DNA from: Prunella strophiata
Lineage: Eukaryota > Chordata > Aves > Passeriformes > Prunellidae
NCBI GenBank assembly: GCA_036583965.1
Contig: JAZBQD010000013.1
Location: forward strand, 5,062,144 to 5,126,143
DNA length: 64,000 bases
Direction: 5' to 3'
A model generated the notes under the pieces. The model did not search any database, was not told where the DNA came from, and saw only the letters and a program-made list of their open reading frames with translations. Made by a program: the position numbers and the translations under genes. Within the stretch, counting starts at the first letter, position 1. Each line of letters starts with the position of its first letter. Shown here one piece after another: positions 26,079-37,440 of this stretch.

Positions 26079-27946
26079 CTTTTCTTTTTGACAAAAACCA
26101 GCAAATGGCCTCTTGAAAACAGCAAGAAAAGAGTTTGCCCTGCCTACACGGAGTCTGCAGAGGAGAGGGAGCCAGAGCAGCGCCACATTCCTCATTCATT
26201 CCCTGGATTTAATGGCTTTTTCATGCCTGGAATGATGAACAACATGGCTGTCTCCAGTGGATTACCTGTCACACAAAGTGCTTACCTCCAGGACTACACC
26301 CTCTCTGCTGCTGCTGCAGCCTTTTATGGATGGCATTGTTCAGTGTATGACCTTGTTAGAAATGATTAAAAGAACAACTCCTTCCACAGCTGATTAATCT
26401 GAATTTAAGCAAAAAAACCCCAACTCTGGTAAGAGATTTATTTTCTCTCAACAGCAGGAACAGTACATGGTATAACTTCTGTAGATTATGGGAAAGCCCT
26501 CCCAGAACAAGTAATAACCATTGCCTAATTCTTGAAAGAATAACCAATAAAAATGGCTCAAATAGAAAATTATTGAATGTCACCCCTGTCAGATAAAGCT
26601 TCCAGGCTCTGATAAAATGAAACTTGCAGAGGAATTTTTCTATAAAACAAACTAAATTTTATTACCGAACAGTAGAAAATTTCTGAAGATATTTGCAATA
26701 GAGTGTACAGCTCTGAATAAGTGTTCAAGTTTATTCATTTTTCTATCAAAACCAGATGTTGCTGCAGAGGGAAAGGAAAGCCTAACTTGGGAGAGAAAAA
26801 AATCCACAGGATCCATAAAAAACCCATAGGTATGGAAGTGGTGTTTGACAGCAAAGGTAACACAGCTGTGTACAGCCACTGAGAATTCCCCAAGCACTTT
26901 GATAAGATAATTTCATTGGAAAGGGATTTTTCTATTCCAGACACTTTTCAAAAGGCACAAGTGGCTTTTTTGCTGGCTGAGCTGTGGCCCTGCAGCCAGG
27001 CACAAGTGGCAGAGGTCTCTGTCCTCAGGTGCCTCTCAGCCCCTCTCCGCGTAAGGAGCTCCCAGATCCGGCCTCCCGACAGGAAACAGTTCCAGGCAGC
27101 AGATGCTGGCTGGGACAAAGCCCATTCCCTGCCAGGAATAACTCCAAAAAACTTCAAACAATAACATTTTTACTTTTTTGAGCAGTGCCCAAAGGAAAAT
27201 AAGTACATAGAGGCCTGGAAATGCTGGTGTGTTTATAGCAGAGAATAAACTACAACAGAACCAAACCAACAGCGGTCACCAAAGTCATCTTCTCACAAAA
27301 AGGAGTTGTAAAGTTTTGGAAGCAAAAGCAAAAGTAATAGGGTAAAAGATCGTCATTAAAAAATGCACATAGAGAAAATTATTTTCTCAGCTGTTTTATG
27401 AAGGAATAATAAGAGCAAAATAATAAGAACAGGAGCACAATAAATGAGGAATCTAAGACTGGCTGAAAGTCTGTTTTATAGATTAGTGGTAAATGTTTTG
27501 TTTGCTTGATTTCTCACTTGATTTAAAAGCAGAAACATGCCACTGTTAATTTTCTGGCATTTCTGTTCATTTTGTTTTCTTTTACTTCTGGAGAAAGATA
27601 AAACCTTTGTTGCCAGGCCCATAAATCATGAATGACTACATGAATGCCTTCAGGGTCTCCAGTTGTCCAGAGGCACTCCAAGCATCTCCTCTGTAAGGAC
27701 ACAGGCAGAAAAGGTGGAAGGGAGGTTACACAAGGGAAGCAATCAGGAATATACCCCAAACCTGCCTGTTACAGCTTCTCCCAAAGAACAGCACAGCACC
27801 ACAGAGTTTGGTTGTTGCACCTACAGAAAGGCTCTTTATCAGGCTTTTCTTTATCAGAAAATTATTACTGTGCAGCAATTCATCTTGTGCACTAAGCAAC
27901 ACTCTCTATACAGAATTTATATAAAAAATTAAATAATTATACTGTA

Positions 27947-27947
<1 letters not shown>

Positions 27948-27995
<48 letters not shown>
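27948..27995. repeat. (ATT)n microsatellite
   Basis: Sixteen uninterrupted ATT trinucleotides, probably length-variable. Confidence 0.97.
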
Positions 27996-28355
27996 GGCTA
28001 AAAATAATTTTTAGGTACTTTCTCAAAACAATTAATGGAATTCAGATATTCACTGCAATTCACAGGTGACTGCTTGCTCTGGACACCATTAATAATTCAA
28101 CTTGAACATATTCACAACTACTTCTCATGGAGCTCTGTCAAAAACCTGCTGCACAATGCAATGAGGGTGTTTCTGCAACACACACCATTATTTCCAAACA
28201 CACCTTCCACTAGCCCAGGCTGTTGTAACTATGCTAATAAAGTGTATTTTTCAAAGAACTAAATAAAGAGTCTGTAAACAGAGGCTCATAAATAGAAGCA
28301 GCAGCACAGGTGATCATTAACTCCTGACATCACAGAAATTATCACTTGTTTCCAC

Positions 28356-28380
28356 AAAAAAAAAAAAAAAAAAAAAAAAA
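28356..28380. repeat. Poly(A) tract
   Basis: A run of 25 A. AATAAA hexamers occur upstream near 28260, about 90 bp away. That is too far for a normal poly(A) tail, and no gene body is recognisable, so a retrocopy is not supported. Confidence 0.95.
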
Positions 28381-29354
28381 GAAGTAATGCTTACAATAAC
28401 AAAAGGCCACAAATTAAAGCTCATTCTCACCATTCAAGTAAAAGCATTAAAAAGATGTACAGGGGTTTCAAAAGCACTTGAATATCTTTCTAGCCCTGAC
28501 TATTCCTGACCCAGCCAGCACCAGTGTCTGAAACTCCCCAAAGCACTGGGGTTTATCCTCAGCTTCACCTCAGACTCTCTCCAGAGCACTGAGCACAACT
28601 ACTGTGAGAGCAGCAAATCTGATTTAACAGCACCAACTGACCTGTAATGCCATTAATGACAACAGTCAGTCTAATAAAACACTTAATGCCTCCAAACTCA
28701 CATTTTGAGCCCATAAAGGCAGGAGAAAGGCAGATAATTAAACAGCTTTCCTATAAAACTCAGCCCCATCTGGCTGCAGCTCATTTTCCCAACTGCAGGA
28801 TCATCAAGCACAAGACTCGACTTTTCATAAGGATAAAGGGAATGGAAAACTGGTTTTGTTGCCTTGCAAAAAGGCACTGCCATCCATATGGATACCTGTG
28901 CTGGATTGCAGCTCAGCCTGAGCTACAGGTGTGCAATATCCCGAGCTGCAGGAGGGGCAGCTTACAGGGGAACAGTTATTACTTTTTTGGGGCTTATCAA
29001 AAACCATCCATAAAGGAGGATTTTTTGCTTTTTATGTTTCCCAAATCCCTGCCTGCATTATTTGATCACAAACAAATCCAACAAAACCTACTCACAGTAT
29101 GCTTTTAACAGCTCATTTTAGCCTGATTTACATTTTAAAGAGTCCACCTACACATGACCATCTCTGCTAACTCTGAAAGATGATCCAACTTTTTCCATCA
29201 AGTCTGTGCCTGTTCAAACTCTTATTTTCAATTTTAACACCAAACAACACTTAAAAATTCCTAGTAAATTATATCACTGTGTTTGTTCCAGGTGAGCCAC
29301 TTCAATTTTTTTAACAGGCAAGAGGGAAAGAGCTCAAGAATTTCAAACTGAGAG

Positions 29355-29522
29355 TAGGTTTATTAATTGGGATATTGGTAAGGAATTGTTCCATGGGAGG
29401 GTGGGGAGGCCCTGGCACAGGGTGCCCAGAGAAGCTGGGGCTGCCCCTGGATCCCTGGAAATCTCCAAGACCAGGATGGACAGGGCTTGGAGCAGCCTGG
29501 GATAGTGGAAGGTGCCCTTTTT
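29355..29522 (+). mobile_element. CR1 LINE 3' fragment, sense
   Basis: Highly typical songbird CR1 sequence: GGTGGGGAGGCCCTGGCAC, then GGGTGCCCAGAGAAGCTGGG, GGATCCCTGGAAATCTCCAAG, GGATGGACAGGGCTTGG and AGCAGCCTGGGATAGTGG. The terminal tail with the 8-bp repeats is missing or degraded. Confidence 0.9.
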
Positions 29523-29731
29523 GCAAGAACATATTGAAAAGTTATTTGGGATTAGAAGCATGAAGCATTCCAGTTATGGAAGTTAAGAGAGGGTGAAATC
29601 CAACAGTCAGGTTACACTTTTGCACTTGTCTCCCAAACGTGAGTGATGCAAAGTAGAAATAATGCAATAATTGAGTACATGGCCTCTCCTGCAAACTTAG
29701 AGTAACACTGTGCTCATCTTCATCTCCAGGA

Positions 29732-29747
29732 TTTTTTTTTTTTTTTT
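29732..29747. repeat. Poly(T) tract
   Basis: A run of 16 T with no recognisable retrocopy next to it. Confidence 0.93.
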
Positions 29748-30981
29748 CAGCAAAATAACAGCAGCAGAATTTCAAGTTTCAAGAAATGATGGCAGGGATC
29801 TCAGTACCCACAGACACTGCTCTCAGGGCCAGGAAAGCAATTGGCCATGCTTAAAATCCTTAAGAAATGCTTATCAGACAACATGAATTCCAATAAACAT
29901 GAGGACACAGCTCCCAGGGGACAGTATTGCCAAGGCTGCACTAGAAGGGTTATTCCATGTAATTCCAAAGGCAGTTTGCCTAATGAATCCACACCTCAGC
30001 CAGCAGGCTTTAATCTTGTCAGTCTTCCTGGGTTGCCATCCCAGTAAAATTGGATTTGCTCTACAGGAAAGGCCTTCTGTTTGTTCTAAAAATGCAGCTC
30101 TGGGGCAGCAAGAAATTAAGAAGGCAAAATCCACTGTGGAAGGGGCTGATAGGGGAGAGCAGGATGGATCCACGTTTCTGGAAGTTGCAGGAATTCTAGA
30201 GGCTGCTTTGGAGCAGCTGAAGGCTGGAATGGAAATGTTCCTGTCAACATGAAATTAAAGAGCACAGGAGGAGGGGTGGGTGTAAAATTAGTCCATTAAA
30301 AACAAGTAATGAGTTTTATCTCAGCCTCCTTTAGGACAGAAGGCACAGAGTGTATTTCCAGAGCTCCCTAGGAAAGTTGGAGGAGGGAAGTGGTCCCTTC
30401 CCCAGTGAAGGATTCACCTTAGCAGCACCACATTTCTGAAACCAGCCTGTGTTCAGGAACACTGCTGGCTCTCCATGCCAGTGTCCACTTTACTAAGAGT
30501 GTCCCTGCCTGGAGAGCCCAAGCAAAACCTAGGCATAGCCTGGCACCCTTGGCATCATAAGGCTTCTGGCACAGAGGCCAAACACACTCAAACACAGAGG
30601 AAAATTAAGCTCAGCATTAGTGTCACCACTGCCAGCATCAACCTATAAAAAGCTTCATTTATAAAGTGTGATTTCAGCTGGAATTGTCCCTCCAGGAGCA
30701 GCACTCAGTGGCCCAGCCACACTGGGCTGGGGGCACTGTGCACAGGGAAGATGCTGCTGGACCAACCCCTCTCCCCCCAAATGTCACTGAGCATCTCCAG
30801 AGTGTTCAAGAGTTTGTAAATTCCTGAGAAAAGCACTAGAGGAGGACACACAATTATTTCTCATTTTCACAATCCAAGCAGATTTTAGCTGAGGAAATCA
30901 AAAATACAAAGATTATATCTGCAGTTATTTTGATCTCAGCTATTAGGAATGAAGAAAGCTTAAAAATATTCTGGCTTCCAA

Positions 30982-31010
30982 CAAAACAAAACAAAACAAA
31001 ACCAAACAAA

Positions 31011-31045
<35 letters not shown>
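30982..31045. repeat. (AAAAC)n followed by a 34-base poly(A)
   Basis: About four AAAAC units and related CAAA spacers grade into 34 consecutive A and then GAGAGAGAG. This is the longest homopolymer in the window. Confidence 0.95.
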
Positions 31046-31048
<3 letters not shown>

Positions 31049-34000
31049 AGAGAGCAAAACAAAGCCAATCCCAAAACAAGCTAAAAATCTGCTTTATCAA
31101 CACCTTTTCTGCTTCCACACAGACTAATTTTTGAGAAAGGTCAAAAAATGTTTGACTTCAGAAAGGCTCTAGGAATGCCTCATTGTGAATGAGAATGAGA
31201 CTACCCCATCCCTTCAGGAAAGGCCAATTTTGTTCATAATTTCTAGATAAATAATCCTGCCTCTTTCATGAGTTTTGCTAAACTACACATTTATGGAGCA
31301 GCATCTTATGTGTCATGCTGAGCCTCAGGCTTGGGTGGAAATATAGGCAGCACCATTAAACTGCAAGAAAAACCCAATGTTTCAAGGGATCAACACCAAC
31401 TCAGCTTCATGGACTTGCTCAAGTGATCTCAAATTGTTCCACACAACTCTGATGGCTCCAGAAAATTGGGGTAGCTAAACCTACATATGGCCCAGGATAA
31501 AAAAGAAAAAGAGAAGAAAAAAGCAGTAAAAGCCAAGTCCCAGCACTACAATGCAAGGATTCAAACCCTCACACAGCTCATTATGTATCCAAATAAAGCT
31601 GGCATGGCCTGGCCAGGGAATCTGTTCCATATGTTTGGGAGTACCCTCCTCTCTTTTCCTAAAGAGATCCCAGGAAATGGAACAATTCCTGTCTGCAAGG
31701 CAAGCCCTTGCACAGGTGTGGTGACCAAATCCTGCGCTCACCTTTAGTGCCCTTGGACAAAACCCCCAAATTTCAGGAATTTTATTTACAGTTTTGAGCT
31801 GGAGATGACATTGCTTGGTCTGAGCTAACATAGGGAGCCCCTGGATACATTTCAGCCACAATTTTTTTCTGCACCTTTTTTCTGTAATAACTGGAATGCA
31901 ATAACACTGAGAATAACCATTGAAAAGCAGGTAATAAATAACTATTCAATAAATACAGTCTCATAAAAACATCCATATAACATTTCCCTGATCATTTTAG
32001 CAACACCCTTCACATCCAGGGCAGCCTTGAAAGTGGATTCCCAACAAGTGTATTGATGTCAAGGAGCAGTTCATTGTGTCAATGGTTTTATCTCTTGGCT
32101 GAGATTCAGACCTCACAGTTCACAGCATCAGCAACCCTCAGATCTGTGTTTTCCCAGAGGAAAGACACCCAAAATGCAGCTCCTGCTCTCCTGCCTCACA
32201 GGGGCTGCTCTGCAGCCACACAGGCAGGGCAGGGCAAGGCAGTCATAAAGCTCTGAGCTGCACTTTTATGTAACAAATACATTTTAAAAAATATGTGGCT
32301 TCAGAGCATTTTCCCCCTCTTTCCTTACGTGTCTTAAATGCATCTATTTCTGCCAGTGCTGAGGACACCTGCAAATCACAGTTAGTGCTTCCCACTCACC
32401 ACTGCTATCAGGTATCTCTTACAGTGAGGGAATCCCTTTAAACCACTTCCATTAATTCTTAAAAAAAGAATTGTTAGATTTAATGAGAGAATTATGTAAT
32501 TACAAAAGTAAAAGCTATTATTCAGCAGAAAGGTTGTTTTCATTATTTTGTAGCAGAGTGCCTTACACCATCCACGAGGCCTTATTGAAAATGTTATTAA
32601 AACATAAGTAACAACGTATTTTTTACCATTTTAAGCAGCAAGTTCTCTTACAGTTTTTCCCTTACACAGCAAATCTGTATTAATACCTGTGAGATGCAAC
32701 AAGGGGATCTCTAACACCCAACAGATTCAGGGGTTTAATCACTTGCCAGAAGCCACCAAGTAGCAGGTAAATATTGAAAACTGAGAGCAATTATGACAAA
32801 TAGGGTGCTTACACAACCGAGGTTACTAAAAATGCAAATAAAGACGCTGCCATTTCGGATTTGGCTCACTCCAGGGAGTGCCAATTCCTCCCTGGAAAAC
32901 ATGACAGAGGATGTGGAACCTCCCTCCCCAGAGCAGGATCCACACTGCTCAAGTGAAGTAAGGAATGGCAGCAGTTGGGTGAGTTTGGATTAAACAAAGA
33001 CCAATTATGCAGGAAAATAAATCCCAGTGCGCCCCCATCCCGAAATCCCTGAGCACCCCCTGACTCCCCAGCTCTCCTGTAACCCCCCCCAGTTCAGCCC
33101 AGACACCAAAATACTGTGTTTACAAACCAAAACAGGTCTTGTCATAGGATCTACAAATGTCACAAGCTGAATAATTTAAAGTTTTGTTTATCCTTCACAC
33201 AAATAAAGCCCCCAATGTGACTCAACACCACAATATATCACTCATGCTCATCTTCCATTCAGATTTTTTCTAGAGACAGTATTTCTTTGTTTGAACAAAT
33301 AAACATTCTCAAAGTATAGTCAAATATTTTTACAGCTGACAAGGTTCTTCCCTCATTTAAAAGGAGAGTCAGAAGAGGAAAAACAATTAAGCAAGTGGTT
33401 AAGAAAAAGAAAAAAACATCAGCTGTTCTGTGAATTGGGGTACCAATAACCATCAGATCCCAACACAGAGTAAATTAACCTACACAAATCTCCAAAAGCC
33501 ATTTGTGTTTAAGCATTACGTGCTCAAGTTTCTGATATAATATAAATTTAGCTTTGGGGTGTATCTCCTCTGACTGATGGGAAAACCTGCTAATTCTAGT
33601 TAAGGCAAACAAAAACCAGTCACCAAAGCTGATGTTCTCACTCTAGCCCAGCCTCCCCAGGGCTGGAAAAAAAAGACCAATCCAAGTGGAACGTTGGAGC
33701 TGGGAAGGGAGGGACTGTGCAGGACCCTGCCCTCAGAAGGAAAGCAAAGAGGGAACAATGGCCTGACAAAATACACATTTAACAAACAGAAATTCCAAGT
33801 AATAAAATGACTTGGTAGATTCTTTCTAAAGAAGCTTACAGGGCTTGGTAGAATTTATTGAAGGAAGAGAATGCTCAGAAGATGGGGAACAGTGCCAGCA
33901 CATTCCCTGAGACCACAGCAGCAGCACAGAGCAGGAGATGATATTTACTTCCTCCCCCAGATGCAAACAGCACATCTGGGTGATGCACAGGGACACAGTG

Positions 34001-34654
34001 ACTACAGAAAAGGATGCAGAATTCCTCACATGCCAGGATACCCACTATAAGAGCTGGATGAACTGGAAAACCAACTTATGCAACAGTATTTTATGGTGAG
34101 AGGTAAATATTGCTGCTGCCCCAGGAATTTCTTTTCATTTGAGAAGCCTCAAGAAAGGCCACGAGTGTTGAAACACAGACCCTGGGGGAGGCATCAGGGT
34201 ATTTATTGTAGCAGCTTCTCCCTGTAAATAACCCCCTGCCAAGCTCAACTTGAGAGAAATTCTCAAGTAATATCCAACCATCAGCTTCTTTTTGGGTGGG
34301 ATGAGGAACACCCATCAGCCCACTCCAGCACTGGAAATATTTCAATGCACTGAAGAAGCAGTGCCTGCAGGGGAGACACTCTGGCTCTGGGCTCTCTCTG
34401 GCACTTTCTGCTGCAAGGACATTCCCCTCTGGAGCCCACCCACGGCAGCTGGACACTGCCCACAGGGGCTGGGGAGCAGAGGCACAGGCTGGGGGGGCTC
34501 CCCTCTGGCCAGCCCTGCTGGAAGTGGGCATGGGCAAGACCCAAGACCCAGCCAAGTGCTGGTTCTGGAGGTGCTGGGAGCAGCCAGGGAGGTGGCACCA
34601 AACTGACAGATCTGAAAGTCCCTTCTGGCCTGGATGAATCTGGGAATGAGGAAC

Positions 34655-34985
34655 TGCCCCGGGCCAGGTGTAGCACCTGGCACTTGGCCTTGTGGGACCT
34701 CATGAGGTTGTCATAGTCCCACTTCTTGTCCAGGTCCCTGTGCATGGCCAAATCCTGCCATGGTGCCCCTGCCCTGCTCAGCTCCCCCACCCCCTGCAAA
34801 CGTGCTGAGAGGGAGCTTGATGCACTGCCTGTGTCATTGGGGAAGCCACAAAAGAGGCCCAGGGCCAAGGCAGAGCCCTGAGGGACACTCCCCGTCCCCA
34901 GCCTGCAGCTGCACATGGAGCCACTGCCCACAAGTCCCTGGCTGCATCCATCTGGCCAATGGCTCGTGCCAGAGCAGCGCACTCT
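34655..34985 (-). mobile_element. CR1 LINE fragment from the 3' end of ORF2 (reverse transcriptase)
   Basis: On the minus strand the translation includes RDLDKKWDYDNLMRSHKAK and QVLHLARG, matching the C-terminal part of the CR1 ORF2 reverse transcriptase (remembered as RDLDKLEKWA, NLMRFNKAKCKVLHLGRG). Plus-strand landmarks are GTAGCACCTGGCACTTGGCC, GAGCCCTGAGGGACACTCC and CATCTGGCCAATGGCTCG. The frame is broken, so the copy is dead. It ends close to the unrecognised reading frame that follows on the other strand. Confidence 0.85.
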
Positions 34986-35184
34986 CCAAAGCCAGGGCTC
35001 TGCAGGGTGTGGGTCAGGCTGTCAAGTGGGACTGTGGCACAGTGGGTACACTGTGGGACTGTGGGAGGGGCCTGGGCACACCAAGGGCTACCAAGTGCCC
35101 AAGTCCGGGGGCTCCTCTGTGCAGCTTCCAGTGGGCTCAGCTGCTGAAGGGGCCCTGGCTGTGGCCCTTTGTGACACGGGGCCC

Positions 35185-35355
35185 TTGATGATGCAGAACA
35201 TCGTGGTGCTCAGAGACCCTTGTGACATCAGAGAGCCCCACCACGGCTGAGGGTAATAAGGGGCACAGAGCCCTGGGGTGCCCAGTCCTGTGAGAGCCCC
35301 ACCCTTGCAGAAGGAAGCAGCTCCTGGGATCCGTCCGTTCTACAGGACCTCAGAG
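35185..35355 (+). promoter_or_regulatory. Possible promoter/5' leader of the 35.4-kb reading frame
   Basis: Upstream of the ATG lie a CRE-like TGACATCA (35223-35230), then a weak TATA-like GGGTAATAAGG around 35251-35261, then about 95 bp of leader. The spacing would be compatible with a start site near 35285. The leader also contains CCACCCTTGCAG (35301-35312), which could be a splice acceptor instead. All of this is inferred from motifs alone. Confidence 0.2.
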
Positions 35356-36667
35356 ATGGAAGAGAACAAGACAAACATCAACTCCTTCCAGTCACCAAGC
35401 CCCCTGCCCAGCTGGGGGCAAGACCAGGCCCTCAGTGGGCACTCAGTCTGGCCACAGTCAGACACTGAGGAGAAGGAGAGGCCATTTGTCATCATGGAAG
35501 AAGAGAAGAAACCTGACATAGATCATGAGTGGGGAGATGTTGGGGCCCGAGGGCTTCGCCTGTGGGAGGAGGCAACAGGCTGTGAATTCTACCAGTTGGT
35601 ACAAGCAATGACAGTGAAGGAAGGGTCCCCATGCAGAGCAGGGAGTCCCCAAGAGTTGCACCAGTGGAAGGTGGCTGTGAGGGTGCCGTGGGGAGATGGG
35701 GCACAGCAACAGCCTTACCAGTGGCAACAAAGGGTAAAGGTCCAGGAGCTGCCCCAAGGAGAAAAGCAGGTGAATGATGCAAAGCTGACCCAGCGAAGGG
35801 AAGGAAGTGGTAACAGCCAGAAGAGCCAGGCACACTCTCCTGCCCCCAGTGAGGAGGTGCCATCAGCAGGAGCACGGAGCCCAGTCCCTGCCCCACACAG
35901 CCCCTGCTGCCCCCCCAGCCACTCACCCAGCCCACTGGGAGCCCAGAGCCCCAGTGAACGGGAGGAGGCAGAGCAGGGGTCAGTGCTGGCAGAGAAAGAG
36001 AGCGAGGAGGGGACCTCAGCTGAGGATGATGAAGAGTGCAAACACCACACCCAGACTGAGCTTTCCCAAGAGTGCCACGGTGAGGCAGAGCCAGAGCTGT
36101 CCCAAGGAGAGGTCAGCAGCTCCCAAGACCTCTCCGACTGGGAAGACTGCAGTGAGCCAGAGCTCGGAGACCTCCAAGACGTTTCTACAGGAGGAAGACA
36201 ACAGCAGCCCAGACCTCACACAGGACACCTGTGAATGTATAAGCACCTTCAGCTTTGGGCCCACTCCCTTGCTGCGGGAGGATGATGAAGACGATGACTG
36301 GGACGAAATCAGCGTCCTCGAGCTGTACGAAGGAGAAGGCAGGGCCCAATGGCTGGCAGCTCTTGCGGCAGACGGGCTGCCAGTGCCCGACCCTCGGGAG
36401 GCCTGGGTAGAGGGCCGGGCACCGGAGTCACTCTGTGCCTCACTTCCCTCCCTGAACAGCAAAGCCTCCCTGGGCCAGCAGAGGCCCGAGGCAAGGCCAC
36501 AGAGCCCGGGGCCTGCCCCGCAGCGCCCTCCCGGCGCCTCAGCTCCGCAGGCAGGAGCCCGGGCCCCCGGGCAGCAGCCGGCTGCCCTCAGCAGAGCGCC
36601 CGGCTGCCTCAGGCAGGCGCTGCGGGCGCTGTGCGGGCCCTGCCTGGTGCCGCAGCCGCAGGAGTAG
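35356..36667 (+). pseudogene. Unrecognised acidic Ser/Pro-rich single-exon reading frame with one frameshift
   Basis: I do not recognise this family. The frame opens at ATG 35356, in a good context (G at -3, G at +4). It runs 275 codons to about 36180 and then continues only in the +1-shifted frame from 36182 for 161 codons to a TAG at 36665-36667. Without a shift the first frame ends at 36232-36234 after 292 codons. The N-terminal part has a folded-looking stretch (IDHEWGDVGARGLRLWEEA) near residues 55-75. A long Ser/Pro/Glu-rich disordered part follows, then acidic repeats with ELSQ and SEPEL motifs. The shifted part carries TFSFGPTPLL, an acidic DDEDDDWDE run, an LELYEGEGRAQWLAALAADG segment and a Cys-containing tail ending PQPQE. 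It lies antisense to MED13L in intron 2, between two CR1 fragments, and is far more GC-rich than the surrounding intron. The continuity of character across the shift suggests one damaged or mis-assembled gene copy, perhaps a retrocopy or member of a lineage-specific family. Alternatives are an unseen intron or a sequencing error. Confidence 0.5.
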
Positions 36668-36899
36668 CTGCCCGCCTCTGCCCAGCCCGGGCCTGCGATG
36701 GCTGGCTGCCCCCAGGGAGCCACACGGGCAGCCTTGGCCTGGACACGGCCCCGCAGCCTCGGCTGCCCTGAGCACCCAGGGGCATCTCCCCAACAGCATG
36801 GCCAGTCCCAAACAGCATGGATGGGCACAAGTGGTGCCAGGGCGCTCAGCAGGGCAATCCCACAGAGTCATCGAGGTGGGGAGAGGCGCTGACGATTAC

Positions 36900-37135
36900 C
36901 CAGTGCCACTGGCACCCTGGCAGCACCACCATCACCGCAAAACCACATCTGCACAATGCTTCAGAGACAGTGACTCCAACACCTCCCTGGGCACCTTCTT
37001 CCAATGCCTCACCCCTCTGTCAGAGAAAAATTCCTCCTGATATTGAATCTGAACCTCCCCTGGTGCCATCAAAGGCCATTTCCTCTCATCCTGAAAGGAT
37101 TCCATGCTGGTTCTTTGGGATTATATCCCTGAAGA
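36900..37135 (-). mobile_element. CR1 LINE 3' fragment (antisense on + strand)
   Basis: Antisense CR1 landmarks follow in order: CAGAGACAGTGACTCCAACA, CCTCCCTGGGCACCTTC, TTCCAATGCCTCACCCC, ATTCCTCCTGATATTGAATC, AACCTCCCCTGGTGCC, GGCCATTTCCTCTCATCCTG. In this orientation the 3' region lies to the left, so it is not the other half of the fragment at 34655-34985. The two are separate insertions flanking the reading frame. Confidence 0.85.
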
Positions 37136-37218
37136 ATGGGCACAGACGAGGGGTGTTGCTCCATGGATATGACTGCAGGACTTTGATTCATACTATTCTT
37201 CCAAATTAAACTTGAGTT

Positions 37219-37440
37219 TAAGAAATAGTAGTAGTAAAAAAAAAAAAAATTAAAATTAAAAAAACTTACACAAAAAGTATTTAATTAAAAAAAAAAAAGA
37301 ATAGGAATAAGAAGATGAAGAAATAGTAGTAGTAAATAAGAGAAAGAAAAAGGAATAGAATAAAAATAATAAGTTTAATAAGAATAATAAGAACAAGAAT
37401 AGGAATAAGAAGATGAAAAAATAGTAATATAAGAATATTT
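37219..37440. repeat. A-rich tract containing a 98-bp imperfect tandem duplication
   Basis: AGAAATAGTAGTAGTAAA occurs at 37221 and 37319. AGAATAGGAATAAGAAG occurs at 37298 and 37396. Both offsets are exactly 98 bp. The tract is almost purely A with G and T on this strand and follows directly on the CR1/reading-frame island. Confidence 0.85.

Larger units (their letters stand above)
24871..34654. other. Intronic stretch with microsatellites and one CR1
   Basis: It includes octamer-like sites, an ATT repeat, three homopolymer tracts and the CR1 at 29355. Overlapping frames of 220 codons (minus, 25463-26125) and 177 codons (plus, 25836-26369) are unusually long for this intron but unrecognised. 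G+C increases from about 34280. Confidence 0.55.

Noticed and set aside
28000..28380. Processed pseudogene ending at the poly(A) 28356-28380
   Set aside because: The nearest AATAAA is about 90 bp upstream of the tract and no coding remnant is recognisable.
29311..29563. Short frames of 62-73 codons
   Set aside because: They lie in or across the CR1 fragment at 29355-29522.
34281..34982. 233-codon minus-strand frame as a gene
   Set aside because: Its central part is CR1 reverse-transcriptase sequence and the rest is GC-rich flank. It is a transposon remnant, not a host gene.
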